Notes: generated by a model from the sequence alone, not told the origin. A stretch of 64,000 nucleotides of DNA from Protula sp. h YS-2021 (GCA_949752745.1 OX457028.1:26513392-26577391); one strand, 5' to 3'. Positions 23,646 to 37,629 are shown, counted from the stretch's first letter. A program made the numbers and translations.

Positions 23646-25621
23646 ATCACAGGAAACGAATTATCAGGTTGAGAGTAACAGGTGGCGATAGAGGAAGGAC
23701 AGGAATGGCTGAACCACCGGACGGACGGAAAAAAGGAAAACACTCAAACTTATAGCCAACTCCACCCCCCGCCCATCCCCCCACCCCACCAGGCGGACCT
23801 AAAGTTGCGGCTGGGGGCTAAAAAAGCTTAATTACACACTAATGGGCTTCTTGCTTTTTATGATGCCTTTTCAATTTTGATTCAGAAGCATGCCATTTAT
23901 TGCCATTTACGCCAATCAATTATGAAACGATTTCTATTATTTTAGACCTTTCGCATATCATTAAGGACAAGAACAAGAAATAAAGTGCCAAATTTAGTCA
24001 GTACAATGAAATCCAGAACGCCATAGTTTTGCCAACGAAATAGGTAAATAAAACATCCAACACTTTTTAAGAGCTTTAACTCTGACTTGGGCTTGGGCAT
24101 TTGACCATGCAATTTAAGGTCAAGATCAATGTTACCATGTGATACCCCTATGATGTTGGTGTTGGAAGGTGGGGTCCAGAAATGAATTAAAAATCTGTCA
24201 CTGGTCAAGCTTTGTCGGCAAATTTTCTGAATACCCTAAACCGAACGGAGTCAATATCACGAAGTCCGATTTTATCCTAGTATTCTACTTACAAATTAAA
24301 AACCGATCCTGATAAAACTTAATTAAGCTACAAAATTTCTTTTTAAAAAGTTTCAAAGATAATATGGTGTTTAAAGATGTCGAAAAGCACACACATAACG
24401 CGTAATAATTAGAACTACTTTTATTGCGTTCAAAAGTACTTCTCTTCGTTTAAACGCACATCCACGTGAGAATGACACTATCAAAAGCAGAGCAATTCGG
24501 TGGCATTCGGTGAATTGACGCAGCTTGATAAAACAACTAGACGTTGACTTAGCCCTATCTTTAGATTTATTTATTTTCTGTATTGTTTTGAAAAAAAACT
24601 TTGTGAGTGCATCTTAGGTCACAGGAAAACTACAGCAAAGAGCGCAACGAAGCGACTAGATTGAATTAGACTGTCTATGCAAAACATCAATGAAACAGCG
24701 CGTAACAGAACACGGACCAAACACACCGACGAGGAGGCTTCCGACAACAGCAAAAACTAGAGCGGGTCAGTGCACCTGAAACATCACTCAAAGAGCGTAT
24801 AATAAAACACGGACTAAACACTAAACTTCCGACAACAGAAAAAGAAAGAGAAAGAAGAATTCTTCGAGACGCCGTAGACCCATGAAGAGGATTATTTTAC
24901 GAAGGTTTAATAACCACAGAGGAGACTGACAAAAAAGATAAGTGAATAACCCCCCAGACATCGGAACAGGACATATATTGCACTGGGTTTATAAGCAAGC
25001 ACACTCCCCATCCCACCACCCTCCCAAATCCATTTATCCCTTACTACTTTGTCTCATCATGCACTAACAACTACAGTTGATTATCACTGTTTTTTTTTTC
25101 TCTATCGGAAAACGGAATCGCGATGTTGCGTCGCTTTTACAATACAGGTCTCAATGACCAACAGTCTGAACAGGACAAAAAGACATCAACACTCAATTAA
25201 AACATATATATCGCGATCATTTATCGGTTCCAAATTGGCTGCGATATTTCAACGTGCTAATTAATAGCAACGCCTTTACAATCGACAACACCCATTGGCT
25301 TATTGGCAGAGCAATGTCTATTGTTGTGGTTAAAGATCAAGTGCTGACTGTTGCACTACTTTACCCTGGGTCCAAATACATGTCTGAGGTCATCACACAA
25401 CCCACAGGCCTCTCAGATTCCTGGCGTACGCGAAGATCCTATATCACAGTCGTGAAACTCGGACTGCTACAGTCGAACTATTTTACAACGAAGGACGCTG
25501 TCGATGAATTGAAATGTCGACTTACTGTTTATGCAATGTTTAAATCCACATCGTTTGAATAAAATTTCTCAATTTTGACGCAAAATGCACGGCCCGCTCA
25601 GGAGCAAAACCAGCACTTTTA
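23646..25621. other. No gene; short imperfect duplication near 24.7 kb
   Basis: Segments at about 24,690-24,760 and 24,790-24,845 share AACACGGACCAAACAC and CTTCCGACAACAG. Plus frames at 25,049-25,264 and 25,254-25,562 (102 codons) have no recognisable domain. Confidence 0.4.
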
Positions 25622-26035
25622 TTATTAACAGTGTATTATTTAAAATAAGAATTCTGAAGCAAATAAGAAACCAGATATTTTTTGGTAGGCTATTCCGGAA
25701 TAGTCTACCAATAAATCGAATGTCACAGAAATCAATAATGCTTAATTTTTCTTATACCAAAGGCAGAAAATAAGTTAAACAGTGTAAAGTCTTATCTTTT
25801 TGCGAAAGGAAAATAAAAATGTTGAAAAACTGAATTTACATTTGGCTGTTTATTAAAATGTCGGTAATTCAGTCTGCAACATAAATGATGAAATAATGAA
25901 ACATATTTATTTCTGTGACGTTCGATTTTTCGGTAGTCTATTCCGGAATAGCCTACCAAAAAATATCTGGTTTCTTATTTGCTTCATAATTCTTATTTTA
26001 AATAATAATTCTTATTTTAAATAATATTATTAAGC
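25622..26035. mobile_element. MITE with ~100-bp inverted arms (family with CTATTCCGGAATAG core)
   Basis: The left arm (about 25,630-25,740) contains TATTTAAAATAAGAATT, GCAAATAAGAAACCAGATAT, GCTATTCCGGAATAG and GAATGTCACAGAAAT. The right arm (about 25,905-26,025) is its reverse complement, with the outer TTCTTATTTTAAATAAT duplicated. Related copies are at 38.93-39.32 kb and, as a half copy, 45.07-45.18 kb. Confidence 0.85.
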
Positions 26036-26599
26036 GTTACCTTACTAAGCGGATTAGACCCTTTCTAACCACCACACAAATTATAATAAAAGTTTTGAGC
26101 GTGACTTTAAAATAAATATGTAACAGTTATAATAATTCGTGAAAAGAAAAGTTTTCAGTGCACGTTTAAAAGGATGCAAGTTGGATTGATTCTTTATTAC
26201 AAATGGCAATGCGCTGCACAGTTTGGACCCACATATTCTAAAACTGCGCTGTCCATATTTGTTTTTTTTTTTCTTTTTTTTTTTAATTGCCGAGGGACAT
26301 TCATTTGGTGGCAATCATAATTTCTAAGGGCACGGGGTGGGTGCTGGTCTTCGTGATCACTTTTCAGATAAGTATTCAGGTGCCAAAGTACACTCTGGAA
26401 CACCAGGGTATGTATTTTGAATTTTGATCTTTCACTGTCTGGCAGCCAACGTAAATCCTTAAGGGAGAACAGTCACACTGATGTCAGGGCTGCGCCTACA
26501 TTTTTAATCAGTCTTGCAGTCATTCACAATCATCTGCAGATCATGAGGTGAATGAGACACCAACTAATACCACGTAATATAAACGTAGTCGTTTTACAG

Positions 26600-27095
26600 T
26601 TCACAGTGATAACACACTTTTACGCGTTGCTCACTATGTGTAAAATCAAAACAAATCGGCGGACCCACCCGAGATACAATCCCACTAGGTATAAAGCTGA
26701 TCGGACTTGTCGTTCGAGAGTTATCTTGTTAACAAAGCCTAGTATTCAAAACAAGTCATGACGTCTTCTGACGTCATACGTTGTGCTATATACAACAAAT
26801 ACATCATGAATCGTCGGGTGCAACCAAGGTATCATCCCACCAAGTTTGAAGCTAATCCGACATTTTATTCTGCAATTACAGTAATGACGCAACTGTTATA
26901 TTTTGACAATCGCCACGCGTTGTCTAATATACGTACGTTAAATAAATCGCAATCGGCGGATCAGCCCAAGGTGTAATCAAAGACTATAAACTACTAGTAA
27001 ACAGTCTTTGGTGTAATGCCACCAAGTTTGAAGCTGAGTCGACGTTTCATTCGAGAGTTATCGTGTTGACAAAATTAAGTGTGTGCAATAGTCTA
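26600..27095 (+). repeat. Dispersed ~200-bp repeat (copy A)
   Basis: Units share CCACCAAGTTTGAAGCTAAT, CGACATTTTATTCTGCAATT, TTATCTTGTTAACAAA, and TGACGTCATACGTTGTGCTA. The same family fills 49.76-50.45 kb. Confidence 0.75.
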
Positions 27096-27871
27096 TGGTG
27101 TTTCTCCCGTAGAATAAAGTAGTCTTCAAGAGGTAAGAAAAAAAACAAAAACAACAACAACAACAACAATAACAACAGGACCCAGGGGTAGGCAGTATTC
27201 AGGGTTATCGACCCCAGCGCTGGAGCCAGAAGCCAAACCGATCTTCCGTTTAAACTGCTGGCGATAACATTTCTTCGTGTGGCTTTCGTGCTTGAATTCC
27301 CATGAGAGCAGGCCAAAGTTTCGCCAGTTGTCCTGCGACAACCATTAGTGGTTTAACAACGCAATTACAGACTTACTGCCTCTTTGTCACACCCTGAATA
27401 ATTGGCAGAGCATCGAGGGACAGCGGACACAAATTAAAGGGGGGAAATTCAGCAAAGTTACGAGTATCCGCACTGACCTCGCCAACAGACGGCCTAACAA
27501 GATCAACGGACGTCATTAACTGTCCAGTTCACCCACACAAATTCCAGCACACACTGCACTGCTCTACACTAATGGAGCACTCACTCGAAATTGTTTGAGC
27601 GCCGTAATTAGAAGTTAGATTTGCCCTGAGCTCGAAAATGAAGTAGCACGGTAAGCATATGGCTCTGTCGGGTATTGGGGGTAAATTTAATGACACTTTT
27701 TAGGGATTACAAGTGAAAAAGATAGAAAAGATATATGTGTGGACATTTTAGGAGCAAAAGCAAGCAAGATTCGGCAATGCCTTTTTGAAAATATAATGTC
27801 AATTTGAATGTATATAAACTACAGTAAGCCGGAAGATTAACCTCTTCTTTCATGTCAAACGACCAGGACCC

Positions 27872-28051
27872 GTATTCTGCTCTGTCCTTATATTTAAGGA
27901 CGACCTTATTCTTGAGATTAGATGGTTCATCCTTAATTTTTATCCTTATTTTTAAAAGACTTTGTTAAGTTTGAGGATAGATCAGAATAGGCTTTTTATC
28001 CTTATTTTTAAAAATAAGGACATCCTTAAAAATAAGGACAGAGCAGAATAC
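27872..28051. mobile_element. 180-bp fold-back MITE
   Basis: The arms at 27,872-27,902 (GTATTCTGCTCTGTCCTTAT ...) and 28,020-28,051 (... AAGGACAGAGCAGAATAC) are inverted repeats of about 30 bp. The interior has further ATCCTTATTTTTAA words and a palindromic pair TTATTTTTAAAAATAA near 28,000. Confidence 0.85.
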
Positions 28052-31000
28052 CACTCCAGGTCTTCTCCAGTTTGGAAGCAGAATGACGTCGCAGGCCGAA
28101 CTGGTGTGCAGGACTTCCGCTCTTTCTGCCGGAAGTCGCCGGTGTTCCCGTGTATTATCACTGGGGATATTTTCGTCTCCCACTCACACCCTCCCTCCCC
28201 CCCTCCAAGATAAAAAATACTGAAGGACAGTAGGATGCCTTACCGGCCCTAAGCCAAACAACAGCAATTATTTAAAATGAATGCAACAATTTAAGCACTC
28301 TGCGTCCAACAGTTTTTACTTTCATAACCATCAGATAAATGAACGCAGAATCGCGTTGGGTCCGCACCTAGCTCGATGCAGCATTTTAAAACTTAACGCA
28401 CAATCTGGTATGTTCTGTAACTCCCCCCCCCCCCCCTGCCCCCCTCCCCGTCTTCCCTCCGCTCTTTCTACTCCTACAGTACGCTTTCCGCCACTACGCC
28501 ACGTTAACCATTTTACTGCGGAGTGTATTTACAGACCAGGGCTAACGACAATCTACGACATACAGAGATGCATTAGATGAGGGAAGTCATGTTTTTAGAA
28601 TTAGCGTTATTTCCAACAAGACTTTCAATCACTCGGCTCTGCTCTTTCAAGCCAACCTCTGCCTCGCTATTAAAGTTGTTACGGCTGAGAACCTATGTGA
28701 CATTTACACGTTTTGCTGCTGATCTACTCGGAACATAGTTTCATTAACAAACCTTCACATCTTTAGCATGTCTTATTTTATAATCAACCTTAGTTCTCCC
28801 TGAGATATTTACACCCCAGAGTTTAGGGCAAAATAACAAATGACTCGGGACTTGTGAGTACCTTCGGGTTATACAATGTTTTTTTCATACGCTACTCACT
28901 TTCCGCATTTGCTGACTGGGCGGGATGAGGGTGGACTATGTGTGGAGGACGGAGCTCGATCTGGCAACCTTTCCATGGTTTGTCGAATGCTATCAAATCT
29001 AAAAATAAACAAAATCCATTTAAATTCATGAACTTGTCATAAACAATACCTTTTGCATCCCTTTATCACATCTTAGTAAGCAATTTAAATGGTTGCCAAA
29101 CAGATGAACATATTCAGAAATAGTAAGACCTCGACAAGTTACGTCACCCGATTCGCTCTGTCTGACAAAAGCGGTTCAAACTAGAGCCTTATTTCGCTGG
29201 CGAAATCTTAAACACTCGACAACAATTAAAACGCAAAAATACTTCCCTAAATGGGTTATTTCATTAATAATATATTGCAAACAACACAGATTGAATACGT
29301 TTTATAAGCCGAGTAGTGTTTGGTATGTGTTGACTTAAGGTTTTATTGACTGATCAGGCATGCGCCGTGTTATCTATTTACGCAGTGAGAGCTGGCACAA
29401 AGCTCACTGAGCAAATGTGTATTCTGTGCTGTCGTTAAATGCTACGCATTTATTTGCAAAAAATACACTCTATTCACATGGCGTTTTAACAAAGAAAACG
29501 AAATCGAAGGCGAAAATAAAATGTGTCATGCACACGTTCATATCAAGTTCTACCTAAGTCCCTGGCCCTAGGGCCCGTGGTGCCAGTGGAGGAGATGACA
29601 CAAAAAATCCGATCACTGTCAAGAAAAAAAAAAGATACCAACGGCTGCTCGCACAAATTAAAACCCCTTACAAGCCAAAGGCTTGCCAAGTGTTAATAAT
29701 CTAAAATCTAACCTCTTTCTGAAAACGCGACATGAGATGTTGTTCATTTAACAGGACTTGTTGGCTTGTGGAGCAACACTCACTGATGGCACGGGGGAGG
29801 CAGATTGTGAGACCCCCCTGTCCAAGCACAATTTGCCTGTCTGCCCGACCGCTAAACATCTCCATTTATTTCAAGCCCCTCCGCCCCCACATCTCCATCC
29901 CCCTCCCGCAATTTCTAATCACCTGAAAAGTAACCCGAAATTGCATCTTGCAAGCTATTTTGGCATTTCATGGAAAATAGTTTATCGCAGAAGAGTTGCC
30001 CCAAGTCCTACTACACTAAACTACACCCTTAACACTGTTACACTCCAACAAAATTATATCGTTGACAGCCACTGTAAGGGACTAGAATCAACTCAGATAT
30101 GGTCTGAAAGATCAAGACATTCTACCGCTGGAGGCCTTCCTTATGGCCCGCTTTAGAGGTCAAATGACAGGGCCATATTTCTCACCCTTTCTCTCCAGGG
30201 GGCGTCACAGGGCGGTGTAGGAAGGATTCCGTCTCATATGAACGCAAACTGGATATTTGTCTATATCGTGTCTAGTATTATATTATGTCCTCAAAAATGA
30301 TACAACTTCGCATTTTATTCCCGTGAAGACAGACAACTGAGTCCAAAAACAGCGTATGGGATAAAATAAGAATAAATTAGGTACCTGAGAATATGTTGAA
30401 TTTCCCTGAATGTTTTAGGTTTTCACTAACTAACTTGAAAAATAGAACAAACTCTCAAGGTAGATTTGCTGTGTGTTCACTTGCTCAGTACCTTCGCTTA
30501 ACTACTGCCCCCCCCCTTCCCTCCCTCCCTGCCTCCTCCCAGAAAAAGCAACAAAATATACTTCATATCATAGAGGATCCCTGTTTGCACCACCCCCCCA
30601 AAAAAAAAAACAAAAAACAAAAAAAAAACCGAGACACGGGGGGGGGGGGGTACTAATAGTCAGATATGTATGCACAACAGGTTCTACTTGGCATTAGTTT
30701 AATAGCTAGAAGAAGTAAGTATCGCGCGCTAATAAGCAAGTGCCATATTTCAACCCCCGCCAGAGACTCAAAAGATCCTGTTCATTATGCTCCCATCCTC
30801 TCCATGATTTCCAGCACGAAAGCTCTATGTTACCTTTTGATTATATATATATATCGATGGCTTTGTGTGAGTGTGATAACAATAAAACAGTTGATTGTAA
30901 CTTTAAATGGCTTGCGTAGTTAACCGAGCTTAAAAACATAAAATGTGATCCGTGACAACCAATGAACTCCGTCATTTATTTACTCTCCACCCCCACCCCC

Positions 31001-31080
31001 CGGATTAATTACAGGACGCAAATTGGTCTTTTAAATTTTTAAGCGCTTGATTTTAACCTGGTTGTAATTACTGTAAGTAA
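28052..31080. other. No recognisable gene
   Basis: Repeat-poor sequence with poly-C tracts at 28,423 and 30,509, a poly-A/poly-G junction at 30,600-30,650 and a short (AT)n at 30,845. The 132-codon plus frame at 29,758-30,156 is Pro/His-rich by composition only. Confidence 0.4.
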
Positions 31081-32082
31081 TACCGGTGTAATGAAACGTT
31101 TTGACCCCCAAACAAATCGACCCCCCGGTCGATTTGTTTTAAAACAAACAGACCCCCCGGTCGATTTGTTTTGGGAAAGCCCGCCATAACAAACAGACCC
31201 CCCCCCCCTATAATAAAATGACCCCCTTCAAAAAATGATGTTTAAATATAAAATGGAAGTAAAAAAGGTACATATGCTTTTTAAATACGATTTTAAGCAT
31301 TTTCTACCTTTTGATGTAGAAAATTAGTATTTTAACTCGTCGAAAAATGCTCCGGAGTTCTATCAATATAAATTAACATCAATAAAAACATACTTCATGC
31401 AAGGAAAACATCAGTAAGAGATTAATCAAAACGAAGTAATGTCACTCAATAGTCCCATCAATGTCAATTGGTGTCGCAGCCGTCAGATTAAAACAAAAGA
31501 ACACCTGGTGAAGATTAGAAGCTTATTTCTCTATGTAAACTTCAGATATAATCCGGATTATACGGGCATGAATAAGGTATGTATATAAAGTGAGCACCTT
31601 GAAGAGTTACTTTCATGCATGTTCGAGACCAGCAAATGTAGATAAGGAAAGTTCAGAAAAAGTCAAAAATAACAAAATAGAAAGTGATGGAAAAAACCAG
31701 ACGAAAAACCGGGATAAGCGAAATACCCAAATCTACAATTACGTAGTGCTTAATCAGTATTTTGAGCCATTGAAATGCCATTATTGAGGTGGCTGTATGT
31801 AAGTGGTATTGGAAGTGTTTTTTCGTGTTTGAAAATGAAGATGTTAGTTGTTAAATAAATCGTTATTCATGGATATAGTTTTTATTTCAATTAAAGAAAC
31901 TAATAAGCTGGCCATATGTGAAAATAAATAGAGAAATCAAACAAAAAATAAGGGGGGTTAAAACATTTCAGGGGGGTCTTTTTGTTTTAAAACAAAACGA
32001 CCGGGGGGTCTGTTTGTTTTAAAACAAATCGACCGGGGGGTCGATTTATTTTGGGGGTCAAAACGTTTCCTTACACCGGTAC
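31081..32082 (+). mobile_element. 1.0-kb TIR element with TA target site
   Basis: The left end is TACCGGTGTAATGAAACGTT then TTGACCCCC. The right end is GGGGGTCAAAACGTTTCC then TTACACCGGTA. Inside each end lie further palindromic words around GGTCGATTTGTTTTAAAACA, so the TIRs extend about 100 bp or more. TA at both outer edges fits a Tc1/mariner-type target duplication. The interior holds a small transcription-unit-like segment described separately. Confidence 0.85.
31581..31859 (+). other. Short gene-like segment inside the TIR element
   Basis: A TATA-like GTATATAAAG (31,581-31,590) is followed by a frame open from GTG at 31,590 to a TGA at 31,785. That frame is Lys/Asn-rich (for example EKVKNNKIESDGKNQTKNRD) and has no ATG at its beginning. 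AATAAA follows at 31,854-31,859. I recognise no protein family. It could be a residual piece of a deleted transposon gene or chance. Confidence 0.35.
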
Positions 32083-33345
32083 GTAAAAGCACTTCATCAT
32101 TTAAAATACGAATGTATTATGGACATAAGATCTGAGATATCTTTGTCCTGCGCAAAATAAAGCACAAAAGTCAAATTGGGTACTCATCTGGAAGCTGACT
32201 TGTCGTTAGTATACGTTAGCAAAACACTTTCCGAATAATTGCAATTACAAAATTTATAGTAAACAAAACACCTGTGGCAGACAGACGACCTTACTATACT
32301 CCATCTCCCATAGAAAGATAAAATGATACAAGAATGGTCGTGGACATTGTGCTCAGCGGTGAAAGTGAAGACCGTACAAACGTGACAGGAGAAAGCCACC
32401 ACATTTTGACAAACTAGACGGGCCAACGCGCGCAAACCATAAAAGTACAGGTTTACATTATACACTTTCAATCAACACCTGTGTCGTTTCTAGTTTTTTT
32501 TTTTTTTTTTTTTTTTTGTAAACAAAAACAAATTTCTTCAAGACTAAAATCATAATTTCCCAATAACCAGTTTCCTTTTTTCTTTTTATTGAAATGAAAG
32601 AGTAATTTCCGTAAACTTAAACATAAAACATGTAAAAATAAATAAATAAATATATAAATAAATAACGAGATGTTGGTCATTAAAAAGGTTTTACTGTATG
32701 TCTTTTTTATCCGAGTCTGGAAGGTGGTCGCTAAAACGTCCTTTTTATCCGGTCTGGAAGCTGTTCACTGGAGCAGTTTTACTGTAGGTTACATTTTTAT
32801 CCGGGTCTGGAAGATGGTCAAGACGGGCATGTTTTGCTGTTCGTCTTTTTATCCGAATCCGGCAAAGGGTCAGGATAAATAGATTTTGCTTGACATCTTT
32901 TTATGTGGCTATACCACCAGTTCCCTACTTCAGTGGTGATTTCTTTTTATAACCCCCATCCTCCTCACCTCCCCTCTGGCCAAGTAATATGGAGGTACGA
33001 CTCTTTGCCCTAACTGTAGTAATAGCCATGATATATTATCTCATCTTCGTACATTCCCATCAGCCAAAAAGCAAAAATAACCGATACATAATCACTCCCA
33101 TTTACGAAACCACAAAAACATTCCATGCCCTCGTGGATAACGACTTCATAATGAATCACAACTGACATTGACCTCTGACTGAGTGGCATGTAGATTGTGT
33201 AACGCACAAACAAGGTCAATTACAGCTAATGTAAGAAATAGCCATGGATCGATAGTAGTGCTGCTACTGTTTTTAAGCGGCCTAAATCCCATGCGTAGCT
33301 AACAACTATGCTTAGTTAACAAGAGTCGACCAAAGGGGAACGTGA
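32083..33345. other. Short repeats only
   Basis: Poly-T at 32,493-32,517, then three or four copies of a motif near GGTTTTACTGTATGTCTTTT followed by ATCCGGGTCTGGAA (32,685-32,870). The motif recurs near 49.54 kb. No gene is seen. Confidence 0.5.
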
Positions 33346-33349
33346 GAAG

Positions 33350-33860
33350 GTGGCCGTAATTTTTACTTCCTAGGTGAGAAATGACTACTGGGATTGCACA
33401 GAAAGCATTTAAATTTATTTCTGAAATTGTCTTATTTTTCTTTTCAAAATTTTGCAAAATTTTCAAGGTCGTGACCTATGAAATTGAGTGAAATTTTTAA
33501 GTTTCTTCAAAATTTATTCCTTGGCCGTAATTTTTACTTCCTACGTGAGAAACGACTACAGGGATTGTCGAGAAAATGTATTTAAATTAATTTCTGAATT
33601 TTTTTTGTTATTTTTTAAATTTGAAATTTTTCACAGGTTGTGACCTGTGAAAAATTAGAGAATTTTCAAGTTCCTCCAAAATTGACTCTTTGGCCGTAAT
33701 TTTACCTTCTTAGGTGTGAAATGACTACAGGGATTGCAGAGAAAGCATTTAAATTGATTTCTGAAATTTTCTTATATTTTTCAAACTTTGACAATTTTCA
33801 CAGGTCATGACTTATTTAAACTGAGTGAAAAAAGTTCCAAATAAGATTACTCCTTTGTCT
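33350..33860 (+). repeat. ~170-bp tandem repeat, three units
   Basis: Units start near 33,352, 33,523 and 33,691 with GGCCGTAATTTTTACTTCCT, then GTGAGAAATGACTACTGGGA, then AGAAAGCATTTAAATT, then a (G)TGACCT(A/G)TGA box. The third unit decays into flanking sequence. Confidence 0.85.
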
Positions 33861-33864
33861 TAAA

Positions 33865-36800
33865 TTTGTAGGATGAACAGGCTTTTTTCGCAAATGTGGT
33901 GATCGGTTCGACCAAACTGGAGAAAACTGACGAAATGTGAAAATAAAATAATCGGCATTTGTCACCCCAAGTCTGATATATTTCTAAAAAAAAAAAAAAC
34001 TAACTAACAAACAAAAAAAAAAAAAAGCTTACAGGCGGACGGACGGACATTTTTTCGTCGCGTCATACAGAAACGTAAAAGCGTACGTAAATTTTCAGCC
34101 CCCACCCCCCCCCCCCCCCCCTCACACGGTGGATATAGAGCATGTGCCCAATCGCCACCTGTGCTAATAAATGGCCAACACCACATTTTTACGTTGTTTA
34201 ATTTGTTTAAAAACAAAGTTGTGTGTGGGAGCAACTGAAACCCAGTTTTCTTTCAGTCTGAAATGATTGTTTAAATTTGGGATTGCAGGGTCTAATTTTG
34301 GCATCTAATGAATCAACATGTCTTTATTATTCAATTTGTCTATGGTCACGGAACAACAGCCCTAATGACAAGAGATTTCAGTTCACAGGGCATAGGAAAG
34401 TCACATTGAGGGTGATAACCCGGCAAAGGCAGTTGATAAATAAGAACCAAGAAAGAATTCTCCGTGAACCTTTCTCGACTCTGACTTCCACAGAGGAAAG
34501 AATCTATGCATGAATTGAAATTTGCAACAGAAAAAGATGACTATGTTTCAGCACTGCAGGACATATAGCACTGAAGAAACTACATTGAAAATCTGAAGAA
34601 ATGTACCCAGATTTCATCGGGATGAAACAAAAGCAGTAAATCATGGAACCCACAGCAAAACATATTACGATATGGAAGCTGCATCAAATGATATATGTTT
34701 TCAGAGGGATGCATCGACGTCAGACTTCGGCTGATTGCCACGAGCAAACTACTGGACTACGACCGTTGTCTCTCTTGTACGTCATTTGAGAGTCAGAACT
34801 ATTTCTTTCCCGGAAGCTGCTGCAGTCACTACCTCACAAAATGGTGGTTCGGCAGCCATATTAGAGAATTTGTCACCATAAAAAGCCAATCCCAAGCAAT
34901 CTCTTTGGATACTTAAAACGTGTGTCATATCTCGTGAAGATTGCTTTGTCGTTCTCGTGAAATACCGGTAACCCGGAAAACAAAATTGCGAGGAGGCAGC
35001 CATGTTGGATTTTTGATCACGTTGAAAATCGGACACATGCAAGATGTTTGGGGGTTCCAGAGAAAAATTCACAAGCCCCTCCAGCCTTGTGGTCGTATAA
35101 AACACACTCTCAATATTTAAAGATTCTAGGAAATCGGGATCATCCCAGCCGCATACATGAGCCATAAATACATAGCGAATGTAAAAATCAATTTAATATT
35201 TATGCACGAAGCGAAAAGCTTCAAACGGGTGAACTGGCCTTGCATCAACTTGTCATGTGCCTGGGTCCGGACCTTAAAAACCTGGTGTTGGCAATGCACC
35301 ACCGCAAAGTGCAACAGGTCATCCACACGCATGACCTCTGACTTTTTCAATTGCTTCCTTTGTCCGTAAATAATTTTTATACCAAATAAATCCCAGAATG
35401 TATCAGTTAACAACTTTTTTTTGCAAGAAAATGACAAATACTGCAAATTGCAAAAACAGTGTAAAAAGATGCTTTCGGGATCTTTTTAAGGGTAATTTTT
35501 CAACCACATGCTCTCACGCGTGACACCATAAGAAGGCGAAAATCCAGGGCTGTGTAATTTCTTTGACTGAAGTGCCATTATCACTCCTGTAAATGCAAGT
35601 AATTGTGTAAGAGTCAGGAAAGATGCACTTTCAAGATAACACCAAAGAATAACAACGGATTTTTCAGGGGTGGAAATTAACTTACGATGCTAGAAAATAG
35701 CCTGGGCCTCCAAGAGCCCTGTAGTCTGCAAGCACTATTTTTTTCTCTGCCAGCCATCGAGACAGAGGGTAAAACTATGGAATTGTCAATCTATGTGCGC
35801 GCTGCTAAAGGCAACTCTTGATGTGCACGGGCAGACCTGTTTTAAACGCTCCGCTTTGAGTCGCAATTGCTACAATTTATGGTATGAATTTACATACTTG
35901 CTTTGATCACTTCCTCATTAGAGCAATTAGTAGTATCATTTGCACTTTTGCAATAGGTGCAAAGTATGTCTGTGCTATAGTTATCGCTACCCGTGACCAG
36001 TGCTTAAGCTGCGACACCTTAACAGCCTCTAGCACTTCTGTTTTGTATCCAGTGTGTTTACTTTCTATAATCACCAACGATATTTTTTACAAAAGGGTGG
36101 GTCCAGAACAGGTTCCCCCCATACAAAACATTAGCACGTTAGTCCTGTGTGATTCAGGACTTTCTTCTTGAGAAAGGGGAAACAGAGAAATTTTTCTGGT
36201 CATGAATTAATGAATCTAAATAGCGATTTACTTTTTGGGCACAAAATGTAAAACATCCGCTCCCTTACAACTGTAATTGTCTTGTAATTGCTCGACTCAG
36301 TTCAACATTTATTCACTACGACACTTCAATGGGGCCACTGGACAGTCTATATAACAAGTGTCAAAGAGAAGGACTGCTAAAATGAGACTAAAATCATTCT
36401 ACAATGCTTAAAAAAACTGAATTCTCAAAATAACCATTAAGCATCCTTGGGCTTAAAAAAATTCGCCTGAGCAAATATCACTTCTGACAATAACAAGACA
36501 AAAACATTCCAGGGGTGATAGCCACTTAATCAGCCATTCCAAAAGGGCGACTTCCTTCAAAATAAATTTACACAAATTAAAAGAAACATATTTTTCAGCA
36601 GGCTGCTTAGAATTAATGACTCCATTTTGAGTTCCAAAACAACTCCGTCATTTGGAATTAATGTCTCTTGTGCCTGGTTAAAAGAAACCCTTTAAATAAT
36701 CCTACGATCAGCCACAGCAAATGGAAGGCAAGGAAATCGTCTAGACATACACAAGGAGAGACAGAAGGTTGCGAATAATCAGGCGTGAGAGATCACAAAG

Positions 36801-37625
36801 TGGAGGCAAATTTCCACCGAGCCCCAGAGTGTCCTTATCTGAGAGAACACCCCTGGATTAATCTGTCACAATTTAACCACTCAAACGACTGTAATAGCTC
36901 ATGTGGTTGGCAGGGACATTAACGTTATTTACTGTATTGAAGACAACGCTTCAAATGTCTCCCCACGGTCTACTCTGCATTTTAAAGCCCCAGTGTTTAT
37001 TTCACTTCGGCACGAAACAGACAGTTTCCATAGACAAAATTCCGAAAATTCCTATATACGCACTTGTGAGAAATATCAACTAATTTAAATAATATATGTC
37101 TCAATATTTTTTTAAGTGAAAGACACCCCCCCCCCCTCCCTGCGACCTGTTGGTATTGTGACAAGCTGGTCTGACGTCATCATACAGGGCATTCACTCTG
37201 TGACATATTAGTGAAATACGCCCTATTAATTTAAGTATCGCCGGAAGAAACCAGGCACTCTTGTATTATAATCAAGTCTTGTAAATGGTTTTTTTAATCA
37301 AGTCATATCAAATATACCATTGCTCTCGACAGACAGTCAATTAGCGTAACAGTTTCCAAGCAACAGGTGAGAGCAGAAATACATATGGCCTCAGGAATCT
37401 CCGTGCGGTGCTTCCATTCACTGGTGTAATAAATTGAGAAATTAATGCTTGGCTTCCTTCTGTGCAAAACATTTATTGTATAATCCACTGGTAAGCACTG
37501 GTTTTGAACAAAAGTTTATGTGATGAATGTATTCGTATCCATCGGAAAAATATGTAAATGGTATAATTTCTTGGTACTTGTTGTAACTTACCATGTAAAT
37601 CAAATTTGGCTAGCAGAAAAAAAAT
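33865..37625. other. No recognisable gene
   Basis: Contains a GGACGGACGGAC tract (34,036), a poly-C run (34,104-34,122) and a stretch at 35,450-36,880 that is repeat-poor and complex. Overlapping minus frames at 35,446-35,126 and 35,165-34,782 (106 and 127 codons) lack domains I recognise. Confidence 0.4.
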
Positions 37626-37629
37626 ACTC

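Noticed and set aside
25254..25562. 102-codon plus frame
   Set aside because: No domain, no start context, and no neighbour exon found.
29758..30156. 132-codon plus frame
   Set aside because: Pro/His-rich stretch from C-rich DNA, with no domain, start or splice context.
34782..35165. 127-codon minus frame overlapping another of 106 codons
   Set aside because: Protein-like in places, but no family recognised and no splice evidence; contains CCAAGATGGC-like repeat words.
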